Shown: positions 21,977 through 36,600, counted from the stretch's first letter. The stretch is 64,000 bases of DNA from Hyphochytrium catenoides (GCA_900088475.1 FLMG01001670.1:56094-120093), one strand, 5' to 3'. Program-made: numbers and translations. The notes: generated by a model not told the origin, from the letters alone.

Positions 21977-22565
21977 TCCTCGAGTGCTTGGCTCGCACCT
22001 AATCTCTTTGATGAGCCTCTTTCTAATTTAAGTTCTTGGTTGGAGTCCGGCACAAACTCTCCACGAGTGCCAAAGACTTAAGACTGAGTACCTTTCCAGC
22101 TCCGAGAGCACCGCAGACTGCAGACGTGATGGGAAGGACCGTCAGCGAACAGACCTCAGATGAAGCTGACGGATCACGCGATGACCGATGAGGCACAACT
22201 CAATGAAGAAAAGATCATCAACAGCAAAAGAGTTAACTCTCTCTATGCGCGCCAAATTATGGCGTTCGAAAATGTAAAATGACTGTCTTTGAGAGAAAGA
22301 AAGACTCCCCTAAAGTCAGAATTACCCATTTCAAAATGTAACGTTGCGAACTTGCAAGCTACACACAGAAATCTGGGTTGATCTCTGGCTCTGCTCTCTT
22401 CTTCTTCAGAATCACATCATCAACAGCGACTTCAGAAGCGTGAAGGTCTGAAGAGGGCTAGCAGAGATCCATAGTGCGATAGATAAGAGAAGTTCAAGGA
22501 CCGTCCAAGGCTGATGTGCATCAACAGCGCAGAAACCAACTACCTACAGCAGAAGTAAGCGTAGG
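21977..22565. promoter_or_regulatory. Divergent promoter region, APC11 / HECT ligase
   Basis: About 590 bases between two start codons on opposite strands. No open frame of note. It should hold both promoters, but I see no element I can name with confidence. Confidence 0.4.
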
Positions 22566-25500
22566 ATGGAAGGCCGTGAGTCATCTGCCGTTCGGCGCGA
22601 AGGTGATCACCATAGACCTTCAACACGACCTCCGCATGCCAGCTCAAGGCCGCAATATAGACGTCGCCGAAGTCAGGGTGCGCGAACTTTAGGGTCTGCT
22701 GGAGGGCAGGGACAGTCACCGTCTCAGCAGCACCACCCCACGCCGACCGCCACGATACCGCCAGCTGGGCGGTCCGCAGATGACTCCTCAAATGTGGGTG
22801 AGGAAAGTGATCTCCATGACGAGATCCCCGGTGCCTTTGTTGTGGGTGATGCTAGCACCCAGAGCGAACCATCAGCTGATGCTCGAGTGGTAGGAGAAGG
22901 GCATGCTGAACGTCGTGGAAGCCGAAAGTCGAATGGTATGGAGAACAAGTCATTTTCAGTTAGATCGTCTCTTGCACCGACAAGAGGTTTTTATACTGGC
23001 GTAGGTCGACATGGACGCAACCGAAGGCAGCAAGGGAGATCTCAAGGGGACACAGAGCTGGAAGCTAAGCAGGATGAAAGTGGTAGGAGATGCTTCGTTG
23101 TGTCTCACCTACAGACCCATACTCTATGAGTAGATGTGACAGGATCACTCAACAATGCGGCCTAGCCTCTCGTCTTAACGCCAGGTCAATAATGCGAGCA
23201 GTGAAAAGCGGGAACGTAGGTGATCTCAAGGAGATACTTGGCAGCGGAGATAGAGAGATCGTGGCGAAGGAGCTAAACACACTTCAGCCTCCAGAAGATC
23301 ATCAATATCTGGGGAGACAGACACGAAACAGCAGAAGAAGACAACAACACACTCAACATGACGACGACCCACAGTCCTCTACGCCCTGCCAGTGCCCTCA
23401 GTGCCGCGGTCTTTCCCCCGATACTCCTTTGCTGTTAGGTAGGCTGTGTAGCTTACCCTATTCTGCCCTTGTCCTTCCGGCCTATAGCCAGTCGTCTTCA
23501 TAATTGTTGAGTGTCCCCTAAGGATCGCTGCCATTTGGGCCATATATCTTCCTTCCTTTCATCTCTCTCTCTTCTTTCTCGTCAGTGCGGTTACTTCTTG
23601 GTTTTTCACTCTTCGCTTGCTTTCCGCTATCACCGTCCTTCTCACGAGCCTTTCTGCCCTTGTCCTGGCTGTTTACCTAGCGGCGAGCCAGAATGACCTC
23701 GATATGTTTAAACTGCTCCTCTCCTACGGAGCCAGTATTACCAAGGTCAGCAGTCAGGGAGAGAGCTGTCTCAGCATCGCGTGTGGGTTCGGAGCGGTCG
23801 AACTGGTGCAGTTCTTCCTAAACATGGATGTAGACTTTTTGGCACTCAGGGATAAAGACAATATATTGAGAACCCCACTGTTAGTGACAGCAGGATGCAA
23901 CCAGTGCGTGACAAGTATCTCAATAGCTTCTTAGTAGGCGCTTTGCGTCTCTTTCTGCCTCTCTACCGCCTCTCCTTCTAAGCATCCATATTTTCCTTGC
24001 CTAATGCTTTTCTCAGTCTTTGGGGAGCTCTCCTTCGCAATGCTTCATGGTTCTATCTACTCTCTGGCCGTCTAGTCTCGCATTCTCCCAGTTCGCATAT
24101 AATCGTTTATTCAACCAATGTAGGGATCCGGCAAAATTTGCGGTGGCTCAAGAAATTGCGGACCTGCTGCTCCGACACGCTTCTAAGCAAGGGCCCGCTG
24201 CCGTGCAGGCCATGCTGGAAGCTCGCGATAGTCGTGGGTGGGGTGTTCTTCACCATTGTTGCGCAGCAGGGAACGCTGGGCTCCTGACATTTTTTTCGGA
24301 GTACAACCTTAGGAGTGCCGAAGGTTAAGGCGTTTTCCTTTCAAGTAAATGACAAGGAACTATAGTGACACCGTTTTCGCAGGAAGTGAGGTCACCTTAA
24401 GCTACAAGGAGGTGGATTGGACGGTAATCAAGGTGATTGAAGACGAGTTCGAGCAACATTATCAGCAGCAAAATCAGCAATCGGCCACTAACTCAGGGGG
24501 TAAGGACGCGCGGGTTGTGATGGGACTCAAAGACAGGCAGTCCTGGATGTTATGAAAATTTGGGTGTCAAAATGATCATTCACGAGGGCCATCAATCATC
24601 GACGAGCGGGTTACTTAAGCCCAGCTGGGATAACAACCTGGTGGAACCACTACAGCTCTGATGTCATGATGGACGACACTAATATGTAAATTTAGGATCA
24701 AAGAGAGGCAACAACAAGAACAAAAGAGCTAGAGCAGAGCCAGAAGAAGCAAACGCTAGCGATGAGAAAGCTATCAAGGGAGGACTGCAGGAAACGGACG
24801 GATCTAACGTGAAGGAGGACCCCTGCCGCCGTTACTACGACTGCCTGCAGGCCCTCATAAATATTTTCGGTAGGGGTTGTGGTACCTTCATCCCAAAAAG
24901 CCTACGCTGCGTCTAGGTTTGTCTCATGGCCACAGCTTTTTCCCTTTCCCTCCTTCCGTCCTATTGCCCGGATACGAACCGTGGCGCTAAATACTCTCCT
25001 GCCTTGCATTTGTAAAAACTACTCTGCAACAGGTTTTCGGCGCACGTTGGTTGCAGATAAGTCCCTGTCCATTTCTTCCAAACCATTGTTATTGCAAGTC
25101 TTGGCGCAGTTTGGGATCAGAGCATTCCTCAGAGAGGTAAGCACTCGTGGCAACTCCAAGAGCATAGCCCTCCGGCACAAACAACTATCACAAAGTAGTA
25201 AGACCTACATGACGTTGCGGGCTGCTTTGCTTAGCTTAAGTCATGGGTAGCATCGTTTAGCAAGGGAGATAGAGACGGTATGACTTCCCCAGACTAAGCA
25301 AGATTTACAGGCTTATGTGTTCTCGGATGATTTGGATGTCAGCGTGTTCCTGATGCACCTGGCCGGATCTCTTGGCAGCCTACACGAGCATCAACAGCAA
25401 AAGAAGCGCATTTTGCCCGAGTCCAAACAGCTGTGGGACAAGGTCATTAGAGAGACAAAGGACATACCAGATGTCGAGCTGAGGTAGGTTTATCTGTTCA

Positions 25501-28500
25501 TGATCTTTCCTCAAACACATAATTCCGTATTCTATCGTTATAGACGATACTAGAGTCATCTACTACCTTCTTTCCATCAAATTTAAGTGTATCATGGCAG
25601 GGGGCTCGTTGGCGTGGTACTGGATCCAGGCATTCCAGAGGATCTCCTTCAGCGTTGGGTCCTCATTATAGGCGAATTGATGGCTGTGAGATCAGATAAA
25701 GGCGAAGAGATCAGAGAGGTTGACAATAGCTCCTCCTCAAATGATAACATCTTTGCAGACCCACAGCTGCATCAAGCTATTGCACTCTGTATGGCAAGAC
25801 AAGGTATGACTTGGTCTCACTTGGGGCAAAAAACTAAGTTGGCACCGTTTTTTAGTGCATGTGAGGTCTCACGTAATGTCCCCTTTGACAAGCAAACTGC
25901 TTGCTTTGTTTCATCTTTTTAGCGTATATTTGCATTATCTTGGCCTAGGTCTTCTTATGGGCCTTGGCGTACCTGATGCTCTATAGTGGCCTCACAAATC
26001 CGCCAGGCAACAAACTCCTGTTCGATCTGGTGGATGAGGACGATTCTGATGAAGAGGAAGACGATCCTGAAGGTCGTTTTGTCGGTCTCCTTGAGCTGTT
26101 TTTACGGATCGTCATACCTACCAGCTTCAAAGCTATGGAGAGGAGAAGGAGAGGTCTCTCCCTTGACTATGTCTCTTTCTCTGCACTTCAATCTTCTTCC
26201 ACGTCCTCTTACACTTCCAAGGAACACACTTCTCTATCTCCCTTGGCGCCCCTCAAAGACCTTGTCGTGCATGACAAGATTGAAAGTTTCATGAGTGTGA
26301 GCAATGATCTTCAGCTCAAGTCTCGCTCTAGTAGAAGAAATAGAAGGAGAGGCGCAAACGCAAGAGATGGGGCCACGAGCCCTAGGGAATACTTAGATCT
26401 TATCTTCGGTCCTATGGAAAAAGTGTGGGCACTTCTTCGCATCTGCCTCTCATGCGTAGACACAGAGTTAGCAGAGCCGGAGCGCCTAGCTATACTTCTG
26501 CAGGCAAATCACATACTAGACCAGGTGAGGTCCCGTAAGTTTGAGGCATAGTGCCCTCAGCGCGGCAGCTCCGCGTACAACTCCCTTCCCCTGGCACCTA
26601 TGACACACATACACTATCTAATAACTTGTGTTCCTATTTCTTCTGTCAAACTTTCGCATTTGGTCCGGGGGTGCTTGGATTAGGTTCAACGGATGTTATT
26701 TGACGCGTTGAAACGACAAAACTCACGGGCGAGGTACCCTCAGCAGTTGCAGAGCCTCCTGAAGGTGATGGCGGTTCCATGTGTTATTCCCTCTTGCAAT
26801 CTACACACCACTTCTACTCTCCTTTCTACAATCTTTACTGAGCCCAACCACATACCTCTCTTCTGCAGAAGCTGTCTATGAACAAGAAAGCCGTAGACCA
26901 TCTTACCCGACTTTCACCGTCAAAGAAGTTCTCCAGCTTCGTTATCTCTCTGCGGGGTCCAGTCTCTAGATTGATACAGAGTGACCCTATCTTATTAGGC
27001 CAGTCTCTTGGAATGCTTCTGGCGGTGCCGGGTATGGTTAGCTTGCAAGTAAGTTGGCACAAACTCCACTCCCCCCACACATAACAGTCTGATTCTGAAG
27101 ATCGTTGGTTTACTTTTCAGCGTAAGGTAGACTATATCAACCAAGAGCTTGAGTCAAGGAGCTACGAGAACCTAAACATTAGCGTCAATCGTTTGCTCAC
27201 TTCCGATACTATTGAGTTTATCATACAGCAGGTGCGACAGCCTTCAGGGAGGGAGAATTAGCTAGAAAGGAAAAGACTTCTAATATTTTCAGGGAGAGCA
27301 TCATGACGTTGACTTTTTTCTCAAACTCGGGTTAGAGCCAAATAACTTTTCTACTATAGTTCTCACACTCACACAGAACGTTTTGCAGATAGCTAGCGCC
27401 TCACCTCGTACAATCCAGTCGGAGCTTGTCATACAGTTCATCAATGAGCCAGGAGTTGGAGAAGGCCCAGCAAGGTAAGAATACGCGCTTCAACCTCGTA
27501 CCAATTTCAGAAAGCCGTTTCGGCGATACTGGGACATAGCGGGAGGCCGAGGAGTTAGCTTCGTCTGTCGATTTAAAAAGACGTACTGTTGCCCTGCCAC
27601 AATTCTGCCCAGTTCGCTACCCCCTTGTCGAGTCAAAACCGGCAATTTCTTTGTTCTAAAGGGTTGCCGGTACGCTTTGCTATCTTCTTCCTGCAGGGAG
27701 TTCTTTGAACTTGTAGGGAGCTATTTCTTTTCTACAGTTGCTCCAAAGCCTGAACGCTCTGGCGCTAAAGACATGGAGAGCCCTGTCACACAGGAGCCGC
27801 CCTCGAGTGGTGTTCCAGAGTCTGTCTCTACATCGAGTGGGACATCCACGAACTCCGATTCTGCGCCAGGCTTCTCTTCAGCGGCCCCAACGACGAAGAC
27901 CACAACAAGTATCGTAAACCTTTGGCTGGAGCGTGCGAGGCACGAGCTAGACAAGGCGAGAGCCAAGGCAAGCTCAAGGGCATGGCCTCTTTTTAAGACT
28001 AGTGAGGATGGTAAGCTTCGTGTGGATCAGCTAGCATCTTACCACGCTTGGTCCACACCCTTACAAGGGGTTACTTTGATGCTTTCCCAACTCGTCATCT
28101 TCCTACTTTGCTTGCTGCGGCTAACACATTGGTTTTTGCACGTGGCTAAATGATCCATTCTCTCAGGCCTTTATCTGGTTATCCGCCCGGTCGCAACCAC
28201 CGTATCCACCTCGGGGCTTGAAGGAAGTGGACAACCGGATGAACGACTTCAGCTGTTTCAGTGTGTTGGGAGGGTGATCGGCCTAGCTATTCGTAACTAC
28301 GTTGCCCTGGGAGCAAGGTTTAAGAGGGGAGCTGTCCAACTGCTTCTTGGAGGGGTGAGTAACCTTTCATCCCGCCCCACAGCTTGTCTCTTTCCCTCAG
28401 ACTCTCCCTTCCTTTTTCGGGAACACCATAATCACCCGTCATAGTCCCTCCACAAATGTACAGCGCTCTTTCTCTATCTGACCTTGTTGTTGTTTACTCA

Positions 28501-30265
28501 GAACGATTGGGAAGTCTTCGTGGATGACGATTCAGTGTTAAAGCACAGTCTTCGAACTCTGCTTGAGCTTAATCTGGAAGAGCACCAGGACAGTCTAGAG
28601 GAATATTTCACAGTCACCGGTGACCTTCTGCCCGCAACTCCCTCGTCTCACATTCATACACATTTCCAATTTTCTCCTTGCTTAGATATTCAAACCCTTA
28701 TCTTCTAGCTCGTGGGCCGATTTCTTGGTGACAGATGGGTAAATTAGTCTAACATAATGGCCCCAGAGCGACATTTCGATGAGGAAAGCGGGAAGTGGAA
28801 GACAGAAGAGATTGAACTAATTCCAGGAGGATATGATATGCGAGTGACGGACAAAAACAAACGGAGATTTGTGTCTCTCAGGGCCCTGCATCACGCTTAT
28901 GGAGGAGCTAAAGCCGAGTGGGAAGCTGTTAGAAAGGTAAGCTTACCAATGCACTTTGCTGAGAGAAGAATCTTGACTGGGACGGTAACCTTCATGAAGG
29001 GAGAGCAACATTTCTTGAAGTCAAGAGGTCCATTCACTTATTGGCTCTCTCTCTTGACGCTTTAGGGCTTTACGGATGCTATTCCTAAGAGGTTTCACCG
29101 ATTGTTCACTGTCGACGAGGTAAGCCTCTCGGATTGCCTTTCCTAACTCTAAAAATCGTCGCTTTGTACCTTGCTACCTTCCGCTGTTCCCTGCCAACGT
29201 GTAGCATGGCCCATGCGGCCAAAGAGAATGCATTGTGTCCGCATTTTCTCCTGTACTCGAACCTGTTTGAACTCCTGGGAATTCCCCTCCCTGGCCTGAT
29301 CCGTTCTTGGGCCGTGCGATTGTCCACTTCTGATCTTTGTGCTTCTACTATCGTGTAAACAGCTGCAGGACCTGATATGTGGTCCTACTATCGTTGATGT
29401 TGCGGCATTCAAGAAACATGTTGTCTATGATAGAGGGATATACAGTGAGAATCACTTCGTGGTCAAGGTACTACCCCAGCCTATCCCGCCCTGCGTCGTC
29501 TTGTCTTCTTGGTCGGGTCCTCACTACCATTTTGCGTATATTTTGAGCAAAACTATTACCCTCTTGTTCGTTCAGAATTTCTGGAGTGTATGTGAGACTA
29601 TGACCCAGGAGCAGCTCCAAGCCCTGCTGCTGTTCTGGGGTGGCAGCTCCAAGCCTCCGCTTTTCCTGAATCATAAAGATGAGGATGCAGATGAGGTAGG
29701 GTGCTCCCCAATTTGCAACAAACCCCGTAGCTCTAGGCACGTTATTTGACATCGTTGTTGCGGGGCGCAGGAGTCCAGCTACTGGTACCTGGACTACCTC
29801 CCAGGCAGTGTGGAACGATTACCTCGGTCAAACACATGGTAAGCGCCACCTTTTGCAATGTTTCTCTCTATTACCTAGCTGATACTGTCCTACATTACGG
29901 TGATTGGCTCGAAATGCTGCGGTCTTCCTGTTTACAGTGAGCGGAGGTTGTTGCTACCTTCTTACTCATCACAAGAGATGCTACGGCAAAAGCTGATGCT
30001 CGCTTTAGAGGTAAGTAGAGCTTCGCTTGCCTTTGCGATCTCTCCAAGCCTTTTTCCTCTAAGGCGCGTCGGTCTATCTCTCTGGAACGCGCTCCATTAA
30101 CACTTTGTGTCCATACGACTGGGACATTATGTACGCTTTCCGTCTCTATTATCCCTTTTCTTCTCTACCTAGTGGCTGCTTTTTTCTCTCTACACATACC
30201 TCCACCGTATAGAAACTGACCTCTTTACTCTCTAGTTTGGCTCTTCCGGATATGACAGAGTGTAG
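22566..30265 (+). CDS. HECT-type E3 ubiquitin ligase with ankyrin repeats
   Basis: ATG at 22566 opens a basic, Gln/Ser-rich N-terminus. Two ankyrin blocks follow: SPDTPLLLAASQNDLDMFKL with FKLLLSYGASITKV (about 23400-23900) and DSRGWGVLHHCCAAGNAGLL (about 24120-24330). A helical middle contains acidic and Ser-rich stretches (DEDDSDEEEDDPEG). The HECT domain covers about 27120-30265: REFFELVGSYFF, a VIGLAIRNYVALG helix, the acidic linker IELIPGGYDMRVT, FWSVCETMTQEQLQALLLFW, then LPRSNTC and LLLPSYSSQEMLRQKLMLAL. The catalytic Cys codon is split TG|T by an intron (donor after 29836, acceptor just before 29939). The last exon encodes only FGSSGYDRV. At least 15 introns; several joins in the first 2.5 kb are unresolved. 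HECT enzymes take ubiquitin from E2 on this Cys. The C-lobe resembles the UFD4/TRIP12 and HECTD1 types. Confidence 0.85.
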
Positions 30266-30643
30266 TCGAGAGAACCATCAATTCCCTCTTCTTGGATGAC
30301 AGGGCTTATTCGAGAGGATCATGATGCTTACACAGGCAGAAGGAGTCAAAAGAGAAGACACCGTTTAACAAAGAACTAGTTTAGGTTAAGAACCTCACAT
30401 CCCAACCTCCACATGTACCGCATTAGGCTGCAAGTTGCCTAAGGCAGAATACAGTCTCTTGGAGACACTACTATCTTCAAAGTAAAGTGTTGTCACTTTT
30501 ACATGGAATGCCTTGTCTTGCTGGCCTGATGTTAGGAGACAGAGGTTTGGTGGTCATTTTCTCGCACACACATCGTCCATACGTTCACCAACCCTCTTCC
30601 GCTTCCATGGAACTGGCCCCCAGCTCTGGGCCAAACTCTTAAA
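30266..30643. other. Tail-to-tail intergenic region
   Basis: About 380 bases between the stop codons of the HECT ligase (plus) and VPS13 (minus). It should contain both 3' ends. I see no open frame of interest and no hairpin terminator. Confidence 0.4.
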
Positions 30644-33600
30644 TTAGCTGGCTACGGTATCTCAGGGAAGATCACCATGAAGTATGGCTGGCCACAAGAT
30701 CTAACCTAAGTCCCGGTTCCTCCCCATCTTCTTTAAAGGCCTTTGTTGTTGTCTCCTCATGCTTAAGATCTCTCCCGCTTACCTCGGCCAGTAATTCTCT
30801 TCTCCAGCGGAGGAAGATGCCACAACGTAACGCTATCGTAAGATGGAGACAACTCTCCTGCGAGAATGTCCTCAAGGAGTATATTCCATAGGGGTGAGGG
30901 AACAACATCTTCGTTGTCCACACAAAGCAGTCGCATATGGGTCAGCAAGAGTACCACCTACATTATTTGAGAAAAGCATGAGTACGATTGACGAAAAGTA
31001 CAAAACGATAGGCAAAGGTGTTTCCTGCATACAGAGGAACTTCGCCACACCAAGAAGCAAGAAGCCATCACTGCTGAGCTGGAGAGGGTCAGCTTGAGCC
31101 CTATCGGACGCATCAAACTCACCCTTTTTGTAGGAAAGTGGCCACAGAACCCTTCTGTCCTATATCTTCCGAGGGCTACCCTTGAAATGAGCTCATATCC
31201 GACTGAATCCTCGTACGAATAAGGCTGGTCCCCCAATCATAAAGAACATCCGTCGGGGAGTTCGAGTGGGATTATTGGCGAAAAATTTAGAGCGTAACAG
31301 CCCATGTCCCGGAATGCGAATTGACGAAAAGTGAGAGGGAGCCAGCAGGTCAGCGGGAAGGTAAGCCCCTAGCAGTAGGAATAGAAGTTATATTACCTGA
31401 AGCGGGGTATTCGCATGTCCAATGTGTCTTGGCGGCCGAACGCGACGGAAGAGGTGTTTAACATCCTTATCCACAGCATGACGGATAGCAGAGGAAGTGG
31501 CCGAGGTAAAGAGCAAAAGCCCAGCCAATGGGCGAACTAGGAACCCCAACAATCCTGCTGACATTCCTCGCCAAAAGCCCTGAAGCGCATAGCGAGTAAG
31601 TGGAAGACACAGTTATGACCCAAATGCCCAGAAGACAACACCAGCTAAACGAGACGCAGCAAGAGGCAAGAGGGCTATCAAACTTTAAGTAAGCGTATCC
31701 GCTTCTTTAGGAACTTTTGTCCATGCGTGCTGATGTGTCCAGCTTTCATAGAGAGAGTAGACAGAATGCAACACAAGAGACGAAGATGGTGCGCCCTTAC
31801 TCTGAGCCCTTCCTTCATGACGCCCTTCACCGGGCCCTTCACCAGACCAGAAAATCCCTGAACGGTGCCCTCCAGGAAGCTTCGAGGGGGCTTTTGTCCC
31901 GTATACGGATCCAGCCTGGAAAGATGAAGAGAGAGCATGAACTTTAGAACCAGTTATGAAGTTAAAAGAAAAGGACGCGCTAAGGAGATATATGAAAACT
32001 AAGCCATCTATCAAGGAGAACCACGAAGGCTGCATATAAAGCAGCAATAACAGATACAGAAGCCGATTTGCGAAAAGCCATTCCTTATGATTGCTGAGCT
32101 AAGCCCCAGTGCCACGATTGCAGAGATCTTGGTCGTAGCGTTAGATATTCCAAACAACGAATTACGGATGAGAGACGCTGTCCCCTTCGTGACTCCAGCG
32201 TAGAAGTCCAGAGGGCTCTGACGAAAGTTGGTCAATTAATTTTCTATCACCGAAGGGTACAAAGCCTCTCACAACCATGCCAAAGAACGCATATGCAAAG
32301 CAGCAAAAAAGAGCCATACAAAGAACTTGCAAAATCCCATTATAGTTTAGCGGAGCAAGTATCAAGCAGTGGTACAAATGAGACAGGACCATATATCTTG
32401 AACCGCCCGTAAGGCAGTTCAAAGCCTTACCCTGGTTAGACCTTGTGCAGGTTCATAGAAAAAGTCTCTGACTCCGGCTCCCAAATGTCTCAGGAGTCCC
32501 ACCGGATTACCCAGGAGGTCAGCACTTCCTAAAATGTGGACTTAGCACCAGACAGAGTTCTACCCCTCTTGTTTCCATATCTATTTATCCCCTGTTCAGC
32601 TGTCTGGCCCAATTCTTTCTAGGCCAGGATCCACGAGGAGCACTGCCTCGAGGTACGATTGTGAATGCAAGAACATTATGGAATAGTGTCCTCAGTGGCA
32701 GCAAAAGCTATCAGCAGCTAGAAACGACAGCGAAGCGAGGAATAAGGTGACACTCCTCGGCTAGCAACCTCCTTGAACTTATCCACTACATTACCTAGAA
32801 TCACATATGCTTGTCGCATAAACTGATGTTGGTAGTGAGCAATGGCCTCCTCACTCACAAGGCTCGGGGTTGCAAAGAAGTGGTGCAAGACTAAGGAATT
32901 TAGCCTGCGCAGTGTAAGCTGCATTAGCAAAATAGGCGAGACAAAGACAAAAGTGAGGAGGCGATATCAGAGCCAGCACACACCTGATTGGGGCATTATC
33001 GATTGAGGCTATGGATACCCCCAGGGTGGCTATCAGTTCCTTTAGCCGATTTGTCCGGGCCTCTTTCCTACCCAGCTCCATGTAGTTGCTGGTAGCTTCA
33101 ATGTTCCCTCCAGACAGACTAATGAGGACCTATAGTTACATTTCAGTCCGGTGCATAAGGGACCAGGATCAAAGATTACGGTGGCTTTATGGAAGACACA
33201 TCTATCATGTAACCGAAATAACGGAGCACAGGATAGATGATAAAGAATTTATAATCCGCCAGTCACCCCAGAAGGCAAGATCCGCTTAGTTGCCTCGCAA
33301 CTTCAAGGTTCCCGCTTCAGTGAAAGGCGAAGGCTGGGAATAGCAGCCCAGAGGGAGCACTTTCAGTGCTATCTGCTTACCATGATAGGTGCAATCCTGA
33401 GCTCCTCAAAGTAGAGCTTCCGCTGCTGCGCCAAAGCTCCTGTTAGTTCTGAAATCTTTAATGCGTCAATGCTTTGATGTCTTGGGCCATCCATCTCAGA
33501 ACTACCGCCGAGTCGACTCGATCCCAAGTCAGATCCTTCACCCTGTAAGAGACAAGATGTTAACAAAGCATGTAAACTGAGCCTGAGTCTCAAAGAAAAG

Positions 33601-36600
33601 GCTTCCATAGATATTTACAGCTAGTAGACAGGACGAGGGGAAGGGACCACGTGCACTTTAGAGCGAAAGTGCAGCTACTACCATGGGCACTACCAGACGT
33701 GCAAGGGAGAGAAGACGCCTTTCAAGGGTTCAAGGAAAAATACTGGCTAGCTCAAAGCTATAAGCACTGCTTTTGTCACCCACTCGAGAAGCCAGAAGAT
33801 CTATCCGGAAAATCCCAGGAGCGTCCACTCGCAGCTCTCCCTCTTTGCCATCTTCCAAAAACTGGCTGCTGGAGGCTAAGCTGCTCCCATGAAGGGTAAG
33901 AAGGGCTTGAGGCTAAAAGTAGACTGTCAGTATCCAGAAACAACCCTCGATTACGGCCAAGAGCTTCATTATAGAACTTGTGGGACAGCCAACCAAGAGG
34001 ATCCTTTCCTTGCTACCTTCAACGGAAGAACTGATCTTTATCCTCCCTTACCTGCTGAGGACCGAGCGGCTCATCTCCCATTTCCTCGGACACGTTTAGG
34101 GCGAAACGAAGAAGAGCGGAAAGCAGAAGACCTTCAAGGTTGAAGTCTAAAGGCAGAACCTCGATGGATAAGGTTCGAATGAAATCAAGTCCTAGAGGCG
34201 CAACCGGAGCACACGGATAGAGGGAGTTAGTGCATGGTCTAAGAAGTACTGTGATCAAGGGCCACGGGGCTAACGGGGGACAATAAGGTAAAGACACGAC
34301 ACATACCTTCATAACCATAGTCGTTGCGGCGCACCATATCCAGCTTCAAAAAGGGCTGCTTCTGAGATTCTCTTTCAGCATAATTGGGATGTTTGAGACC
34401 TATTGATCATGGTGTTAGGATGGAGTCTAACAGGTTTTGGATCATATGGAATAGCGAAGTCAGGTTTAAAATAAAACAAGAGACCAGGAAGAACTTGTCC
34501 ACATACGATTCTTTGGCACGCTTCCAGCTCTACGAAGAAGAACGGGGAACGTGGCACTATAGAGCTGGTTATCAATTTGGAGATCCCCCAGTAAAAGACG
34601 ATACTTCTCTGCCGGCCTTGCAGATGCGACCTACACAATTGAAAAAAAAAGCAGGCGTTATCATGTGGCTTGACTCAGACATTCCGACATGATCTCCCAA
34701 CCCAGCGTCGAAGTACAAAGGGGATAGACGGAATAGTGATCTTTTCAGCGTCTTACTGGTTTCACTTGTACGAGCTCCAATGAGATGTCCAGTATTGAGG
34801 CGTAGAGCAGCTCCTGAGGTGCTCGATTCAAGAGCGACACACCGAGCCCCGCAAAGTTCAGTTTCTGTCCGACGACAAGAAAGGTAGCAAGTGTTATGTT
34901 AGCACATCACTGTAATGAACAGTTGGAAGGTTATTTATCGACCGAGGCCATTGATGATAAAGAGAAGGCCAAGACAAAACAAGGCAGACGAAATTTGGAT
35001 GACTAGACATGAGAAGGCATCCCGACCAGGTTGAGGCTGGAAGGATGGTTTGGCATAATTTCTCGATTATCGGAGTCATCACGGCCATCCTGTGCCTCAG
35101 TGAGACGCGAATCTACTAGACGCAGTACGCGTGTTGGACCCACAGCCACTAGCTCTACATCGGAAATAGCCGAACATTAGTTAGCAGGACGTGACGATGG
35201 ATGGCCCTATTATCTGATCTGATCTGCAAAGGATGAGGCCAAAGACTAGCAACTTTGGAGGGATGATCAAATAGGTTAAATCCTAGAAGTGCAACACATG
35301 CGAGAATCACGTGGACAAATTTTGAGTACGCACCACACTTCAGTTTCCCACTGAGTGCATTCGGGAACCTTCTGATCCTATCAAGGGTGAAACTACCGAC
35401 CTCCACCGGTCGTTCTCCTTCATGGGCGGAGCATACAAGTAGCACCTGTTCAGCGGTCGGCTCATCCCAGGCATATGTACAGGAATGGTATGGCAACAAG
35501 GTCTGCATGCGGTGAGGTTTAGTTTCGGGGAGCTGAGGCCCCTTTGTTTTTCATTGTTGAGTGTTGTAAGGACTCCCACAACCCTTACCTCGTAGATCGC
35601 CACCCCTTTTTGATTTATCCGAAGAGTTTCCAAAGAGCAATTCTCCACTCGATAAGGGGGAACTTTTGGGTTTTCAGGTCGGAAGACAACGAACATAGTG
35701 TTCTCTTCTAGCGTTATGTCCACCTGAAGAGAAATTGACAAGAGAAGAACGGATTAGGCGAAGACGTAGCAGACTTTGAGTGAGAGTGCAAAGGTTGTAT
35801 ATTGAAATAAGGATTGGTACAATGGTTGGGGCTCTGAGAAGTGTTCATAGCTTCAGCTATGCAGTAGTGGGCTTGATCGCAGGTGACAAAAGTGCAAAAG
35901 AGCGGCCTTACTTGAAGGATATAGACTTGACTAGAGTCGGTGTTACGTAGTTTGAGGAAGAATTCACCAGGTTGATTGATTGGAAAAGCTCCGCTCCACG
36001 TCCAGCCGTACGTTGTAAAGCGAACCTTCGTACGATTAGTTAGACCACCACCATTGCAAAGGGATCGGCTGCTAAATAAAGGCATTCTGCTGAATGCAAG
36101 TGCTTTAGTTGAGGCCCACCTGCAATAGTCGTGATCTGCCCAGATGGGGCCAATGGAAGGGACTGGCGGTGTCTGGCTTTAGAGTCAATGTCGGTTCCAT
36201 TGCTTTACTCGGGCCTATAACGCAAACCACCATGCCACCAGCGAGAGAACGTGCGCATGAACACAACAGTGAGAGAAAGCAACGGGCATCATCCAAGTAC
36301 ACGAGGACAACTGGCTTCTAAGAAGCGAAAATAGCTTAGCAGAAAATGAAACACGAGAGAGCCATCCTATACGGACAGGCTGTCCGTAAGCAGATAGTGC
36401 CAGGACAATGAAGAAACTGCAGTCATGGGAGAACCGAGCCTGGTACCCCTAGAGCACCTGTGGGAACGTGTTGTCTGATCTCTAGTAGGTTGCCTCCTTC
36501 TAACCCGTTCACTAACATAAACCAAGGCTTCAAGGTGACCACTTTTGTCCGCTGGAAAGGGGCTGGCGCTACCGAAACCGCCACAGACAATACGTATATT

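Noticed and set aside
22566-24330. Separate ankyrin gene upstream of the HECT gene
   Set aside because: No stop or new start is evident between the ankyrin and HECT parts, and exon-like segments continue on the same strand. Not excluded, since several early joins are unresolved.
31240-31270. Possible tRNA (a gttcga motif)
   Set aside because: No cloverleaf arms or A-box could be built around it.
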